Source of the DNA: Kistimonas sp964291485 | GTDB taxonomy: Bacteria; Pseudomonadota; Gammaproteobacteria; Pseudomonadales; Endozoicomonadaceae | Direction: 5' to 3' | Assembly (NCBI GenBank): GCA_964291485.2 | Contig: OZ220224.1 | Coordinates: forward strand, 1,302,001-1,366,000 | DNA length: 64,000 nt | Shown here: positions 60,021 to 64,000 of the stretch, one piece after another | Numbering within the stretch: position 1 is the stretch's first letter | Layout of the letters: each line of letters opens with the position of its first letter | The notes under the pieces: model-generated | What the model saw: only the letters and a program-made list of their open reading frames with translations | Databases searched by the model: none | What the model was told of the DNA's origin: nothing | Made by a program: the position numbers and the translations under genes

Positions 60021-63000
60021 ATGAAGAGGCTGGCAAAGGCAACCTGGCTGGCATTTGCCGCAGTCATGATATCCACGGCACTGACTGTCAGTGTCGTGCG
60101 TCTGCTGATGCCCTGGATGGACAGTTTCAGGGAAGAATTGCAGGTTTATCTGGGTAATACTTTCAAGACCAAAGTCACGCTGACGTCGATCAAGGGACGT
60201 ATCTACAACTACAACCCCGCCATTGCGGTAGCCGGTATTCGTGTTTACCAGCCCGATCAGCCTGGCAAGACGGCGGTAGAGATTGATACCGCCATTCTGC
60301 AACTGGATACCCTCGCCAGTATTCGTACGTTATCCCCGGTATTTGACAGCATTGCCGTCGACGGCGCGCAGCTTAAGTTGACGTTTAATAACGGTCAGTG
60401 GGGCGTGGCCGGGTTCCCTCAGGCTGGCAACGCTGCCGCTAATCAACCGGCAGCGGTCAGTGAACGAAATCTCAAGGAACTCACTGACGTCCTGAATAAC
60501 CAGGAAAGCATTCATTTCCGTGACGTCTATCTGCAGATTGCCAATGATGAGGGTGATCGCGCCGGACTGATGGTAGAGCATCTCCGGGTGGGCGGTACGA
60601 GGGCCAATCGTCACCTTTCGGGTCGTCTGGTGACCGATGGAGGCGATGAACTATCGCTTAACCTGGCAGCAGAAGGGCCGTTGTTGCGTTGGCCGGATAT
60701 CCGGTTGTCCGGACACCTGGTTGCAGAACGGATCAATATTAAGCCCTGGCTACCATTGTTCGACGATCTGGTTCAGCAGCATCTTGGTATCAAACTCAAT
60801 CAACTCCGCTTAGCCGCGGAGATCCAGGCTGAATGGAATAAAGGTCAGTGGCAGATTAGCAGCGACCTGAAAGCGCCCATGCTGGACCTGGACTGGCAGA
60901 ATCGTACGTTGCCACCGCTGACGGACTTCAGTACCCGGCTGTTTGCCAAAGGGGATCAGCAGGATTGGCAGGCCTGGTTGCAGGACTGGCAGTTTATTTT
61001 TGGCGGAATTCCTTATCCGCGCAGTCAGTTCTACTTCTCTTCCCGTCATGAGCCGGAATCACGATTAACGGTGGCGACCGACAGTATTTCCCTCCAGCCG
61101 CTGAAGCAGATGCTGGATACCGTTGCCTTACCGGGTATTACTGACAAACTCCTGCGGGTGTTGAATCCCCGTGGTGAGTTGGAACAGGTAGTGCTGCGGT
61201 TTTATCCGGAACGTGAGAAATTCGATTTTGATCTCGCCGCGATTCTGGACGAGGTCGCGGTGGATTCCTGGGAGGGCGCCCCCTCCGGCGAGCATATTTC
61301 GGGCCGGTTACGCATGACCGCCTGGGAAGGTCTGCTTGATCTGGATAGCAAGGATTTTGTATTGGGTTTTGATAATGTCTTTGACGAGGACTGGACCTAC
61401 GAACAGGTAAGTGGACGGCTCTATTGGCGCCTCACCGATGAGGTGTATCGCCTGAGAACGGATCGCATGCATTTTGTAGCCAAAGAAGGTGATCTGAACG
61501 CACGGTTACGTTTGGATGTGCCGCTGGATGGTGAGCCGGTCACCATGGGGTTGGAAGTCGGCATCACCAACGGCGATGCCCGTTATGCGGAGAAATACCT
61601 GCCGGTCAAGATCGGAATGGATGAGGACCTGGTGCGCTGGTTGAAAACCAGTATCCATGGGGCTGCGATTAATGATGGCGCATTTATTTGGAATGGGCCG
61701 CTCGATGTGACTGATGCCCCTAACGATGTGGCCTGGGGCCTCTACTTCAATATTGAAAACGGCGAGTTAATGTACAGCCCGGATTGGCCGGAACTCAAGG
61801 ATATTAAAGGACTGGTGCTGGTTGATCAGGATGCCGTCAACGTATTGGCCAGTCGTGCCCGTATTTATGACAGTCGGGTGGTGAGTCTGAAGGCTTCGGT
61901 ACCGGATCTGGAAACTGCGGATCCATTAGTGCTGGATTTGCAGGCGGGTCTGGTGTCAACGGGTAAGGATGGTCTCAAGCTGTTGCGTGAGACGCCGATT
62001 GCAGGCGCTATCCACAATGCTGCAGATAACTGGGCGTTGGGCGGAGATCTGGATATCCAGCTCAGTCTCGGCATCCCGTTAAAAGAAGGCCTAGAAGACA
62101 GGATTGATGTTGCGGTCACAACCGATAATGGCAGTTTTGCCCTGAAAAGTCCGGATGTATCCCTCAGGAATGTTGCCGGACAATTCCACTACACCACGGA
62201 AAAAGGTCTCTACACCCAGGGCCTGCAGGCATTGTTGTATGACAAGCTGGTGAAGCTGGATATTCAGACCGATGTGAAATCCGATACCGTGCGGTTAGGT
62301 CTGGAAGGGACGGCGAATGTGGCTGCCATCCAGTCATCTCTGGGGCAGGATTTGTCGCCATGGATTCGTGGACAGACCGCCTATCGCGCTGATCTGGTGA
62401 TACCTGACAAGGGGGGGATTACCCTGGATGTGACCAGCGACCTTAAGGGCATCACCATCCCTTTGCCTGCACCACTGGGCAAGTCTGAGAAAGCTGCCAG
62501 GAAGCTTCAGGTGAGTGTTACCTTGCCAGAGAAGAAGGGGGCGGTGACAGTGCGTACCACCTTAGGGGGCGAGATCACATCGCTCCTGAAGTTGGATGGA
62601 CAGATTCTGAAGTCTGGTGTCGTTTATTTTGGCAGGGGAAAGCCCCGCCTGCCGGAAACCGGTCTTCAGGTTGCGGGTGGGCTGAAAACACTGGATTTAT
62701 CACCCTGGCAAAAATGGTGGGAAGGGTATAGCCAGACATCGACTCAGAAAAAAGCCGCAGACAACGGAACGGATACTGGGGAATTAACGGTAGGTGGACT
62801 GGAGCTCAGTGTCAGTGATTTTTCCATTCAGCAGCTGAAAGTCGATGACTATGTGCTGGATGATACCCGTTTCAGTGTCCTCAGTGATCCGCGTGGAACC
62901 CATATCCGATTAACGTCGCCGATGGCAAAGGGCACCCTGACCGTGCCGAATCAGGATACGCCGCTGGTGTTGGATGTGGAAAAGCTGGTGTTGCCAGAAT

Positions 63001-63911
63001 CCCTGCTGGCCCAGGAGGAAGAACCTAAGCCGGAGCAAGCGGAGAAAGATCCCCTGGCGGATGTGAATCCGAAGACGATTCCTGTCATGGATATTGATAT
63101 ACAGGATGTGCGAATAGGGGAGCGAGAATTTGGCAAGGTCAGTCTTCAGACACGGAAAACCGATACGGGTATTGTTCTGCAGGAACTCAATGGCGCCCTG
63201 GGTGGGCTGGCCTTGCATGGGGCACTGTCGTGGAACCTGGTAGACGGGAAACCTGATACTCATTACAAAGGGCATATCTCAACCGGTGACTTGAAGCGTG
63301 TGCTGGCCAGCTGGGGATATCCGGATCGCATTACAACACGTAAGGCGGTATTTACGGCGGATGTTGCTTGGCCTGGCTCTCCGGCAGCGTTTATGTCAAA
63401 AAGTCTGAAAGGTCGGGTGGGAATTGATATCAAGGATGGGCGCTTCCTCTCTTCGGATGCGGCATCCGGTGTGCTGCGGATTTTTGGTATTCTCAATCTG
63501 GATTCCATTACCCGCCGCTTGAAACTCGACTTCTCTGACCTGTTCAAGTCCGGCGTCACGTTTGACCGGATCAAGGGCGTGATGAACTTCAATGAAGGGC
63601 TGATTACCTTTGCCGAACCCATAGAAGTGTCCGGTCCGTCGTCTAACTTCAAACTGGGTGGCGTCATTGACCTGCCCAAGCAAAACCTGAACCTGGAGCT
63701 GGTGGTGACACTGCCGGTCACAGAAAACCTGCCGCTGGTCAGCTTGCTGCTGGGGCAGCCTCAGATTGCCGGTGCTATCTACCTGTTTGATAAAATCTGG
63801 GGCAAGAAGGTCGAGCAGCTGGCCAGTGTTCGGTATGAAATCAAGGGGCCGTTTGCGGACCCGGATGTGAAACTGGACAAGCTGTTTTCCAACAAGGTCA
63901 AAAAAGACTGA
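60021..63911 (+). CDS. yhdP: YhdP-type AsmA-like phospholipid-transport protein
   Basis: Very long envelope protein of the AsmA/YhdP family, bridging inner and outer membranes to move phospholipids. The 1296-residue protein has an N-terminal membrane anchor (about 6-28), then a long series of beta-strand repeats forming a lipid groove, and the C-terminal AsmA-like module (LKGRVGIDIKDGRFLSSDAA, GVLRIFGILNLDSITRRLKLDFSDLFKSG, FDRIKGVMNFNEG). The start is 18 bases after the rng stop. Order rng-yhdP-nitrilase is the usual one. Confidence 0.94.
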   Translation: MKRLAKATWLAFAAVMISTALTVSVVRLLMPWMDSFREELQVYLGNTFKTKVTLTSIKGRIYNYNPAIAVAGIRVYQPDQPGKTAVEIDTAILQLDTLASIRTLSPVFDSIAVDGAQLKLTFNNGQWGVAGFPQAGNAAANQPAAVSERNLKELTDVLNNQESIHFRDVYLQIANDEGDRAGLMVEHLRVGGTRANRHLSGRLVTDGGDELSLNLAAEGPLLRWPDIRLSGHLVAERINIKPWLPLFDDLVQQHLGIKLNQLRLAAEIQAEWNKGQWQISSDLKAPMLDLDWQNRTLPPLTDFSTRLFAKGDQQDWQAWLQDWQFIFGGIPYPRSQFYFSSRHEPESRLTVATDSISLQPLKQMLDTVALPGITDKLLRVLNPRGELEQVVLRFYPEREKFDFDLAAILDEVAVDSWEGAPSGEHISGRLRMTAWEGLLDLDSKDFVLGFDNVFDEDWTYEQVSGRLYWRLTDEVYRLRTDRMHFVAKEGDLNARLRLDVPLDGEPVTMGLEVGITNGDARYAEKYLPVKIGMDEDLVRWLKTSIHGAAINDGAFIWNGPLDVTDAPNDVAWGLYFNIENGELMYSPDWPELKDIKGLVLVDQDAVNVLASRARIYDSRVVSLKASVPDLETADPLVLDLQAGLVSTGKDGLKLLRETPIAGAIHNAADNWALGGDLDIQLSLGIPLKEGLEDRIDVAVTTDNGSFALKSPDVSLRNVAGQFHYTTEKGLYTQGLQALLYDKLVKLDIQTDVKSDTVRLGLEGTANVAAIQSSLGQDLSPWIRGQTAYRADLVIPDKGGITLDVTSDLKGITIPLPAPLGKSEKAARKLQVSVTLPEKKGAVTVRTTLGGEITSLLKLDGQILKSGVVYFGRGKPRLPETGLQVAGGLKTLDLSPWQKWWEGYSQTSTQKKAADNGTDTGELTVGGLELSVSDFSIQQLKVDDYVLDDTRFSVLSDPRGTHIRLTSPMAKGTLTVPNQDTPLVLDVEKLVLPESLLAQEEEPKPEQAEKDPLADVNPKTIPVMDIDIQDVRIGEREFGKVSLQTRKTDTGIVLQELNGALGGLALHGALSWNLVDGKPDTHYKGHISTGDLKRVLASWGYPDRITTRKAVFTADVAWPGSPAAFMSKSLKGRVGIDIKDGRFLSSDAASGVLRIFGILNLDSITRRLKLDFSDLFKSGVTFDRIKGVMNFNEGLITFAEPIEVSGPSSNFKLGGVIDLPKQNLNLELVVTLPVTENLPLVSLLLGQPQIAGAIYLFDKIWGKKVEQLASVRYEIKGPFADPDVKLDKLFSNKVKKD

Positions 63912-63925
63912 TTGTCGGGGTGGCT

Positions 63926-64000
63926 ATGGCTGATGTTGCCGTTATTCAGATGAACTCCGGTCCTGATGTAGCTGCAAACCTGAGAGAGGCAGGGCGCTGT
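63926..64000 (+). CDS. Nitrilase-family amidohydrolase, 5' end only
   Basis: First 25 codons of a carbon-nitrogen hydrolase gene cut by the window edge. VAVIQMNSGPDVAANLREA matches the N-terminus of the omega-amidase/YbeM-like proteins that normally follow yhdP. The catalytic Glu-Lys-Cys residues lie outside the window. Confidence 0.83.
   Translation, partial: MADVAVIQMNSGPDVAANLREAGRC

Noticed and set aside
1..64000. CRISPR arrays, tRNA and rRNA genes
   Set aside because: No regularly spaced repeats and no cloverleaf or rRNA sequence were recognised by eye. A covariance-model search would be needed to exclude small RNAs.

Overview
The window reads as chromosomal DNA of a Gammaproteobacterium. 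The housekeeping blocks (gatCAB next to mreBCD-maf-rng-yhdP-nitrilase, plus gor, rlmG, fhs and a rhlE-type helicase) have the gene order and protein sequences usual for the Oceanospirillales/Pseudomonadales side of the class. A marine, possibly Endozoicomonadaceae-like host is my guess from the many orphan lipoproteins, secreted proteins and effector-like proteins; it is not proven by any marker seen here.

Region 1 (1-11227) is one long plus-strand tad (Flp pilus) operon: flp pilin, prepilin peptidase tadV/cpaA, rcpC/cpaB, the outer-membrane secretin rcpA/cpaC, a small lipoprotein, a Tad-domain protein, two TadE/F minor pseudopilins, tadZ, the ATPase tadA, the platform proteins tadB and tadC, and the TPR lipoprotein tadD. 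Many stops and starts touch or overlap, and a perfect hairpin closes the operon. Together they build a type IVc pilus for surface attachment.

Region 2 (11232-27021) holds a purine permease, an orphan exported protein, rlmG, gor, a 942-codon AT-rich protein of unknown function, a GIY-YIG-like protein, fhs and a rhlE helicase. An O-methyltransferase gene between fhs and rhlE is cut by an IS5-family element. The insertion is clean: removing the element and one copy of its 4-bp target duplication restores a 336-codon frame.

Region 3 (27000-50020) is accessory DNA, mostly minus strand, AT-richer than its flanks and full of single small genes: lipoproteins, an isochorismatase-type hydrolase, a cupin, a GFA-type zinc protein, a protein with a CheD-like Cys/His spacing, a kinase-like protein, GNAT and DHFR-like proteins, DUF3861 and DUF2750 proteins, a sphingosine-phosphate-lyase-like enzyme with a possible lipid-binding partner, and an HxlR regulator facing an NTF2-like gene. 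A uracil-DNA-glycosylase-like gene with a tightly linked partner is interrupted by an IS3-family element and can also be restored exactly. The block ends in a defence-like island: a HEPN/DUF262 pair and, just upstream, a two-gene set made of a PH-like/TerB-like/glycine-rich protein and a multi-pass membrane protein with a histidine/aspartate pattern reminiscent of YdjM-type membrane hydrolases. That two-gene set is my best candidate for an undescribed system.

Region 4 (50222-64000) returns to core genes: an exported dehydrogenase-like protein, gatCAB on the minus strand, and on the plus strand mreB, mreC (apparently started at a rare ATT codon), mreD, maf, rng, yhdP and the first 25 codons of a nitrilase-family gene cut by the window edge.
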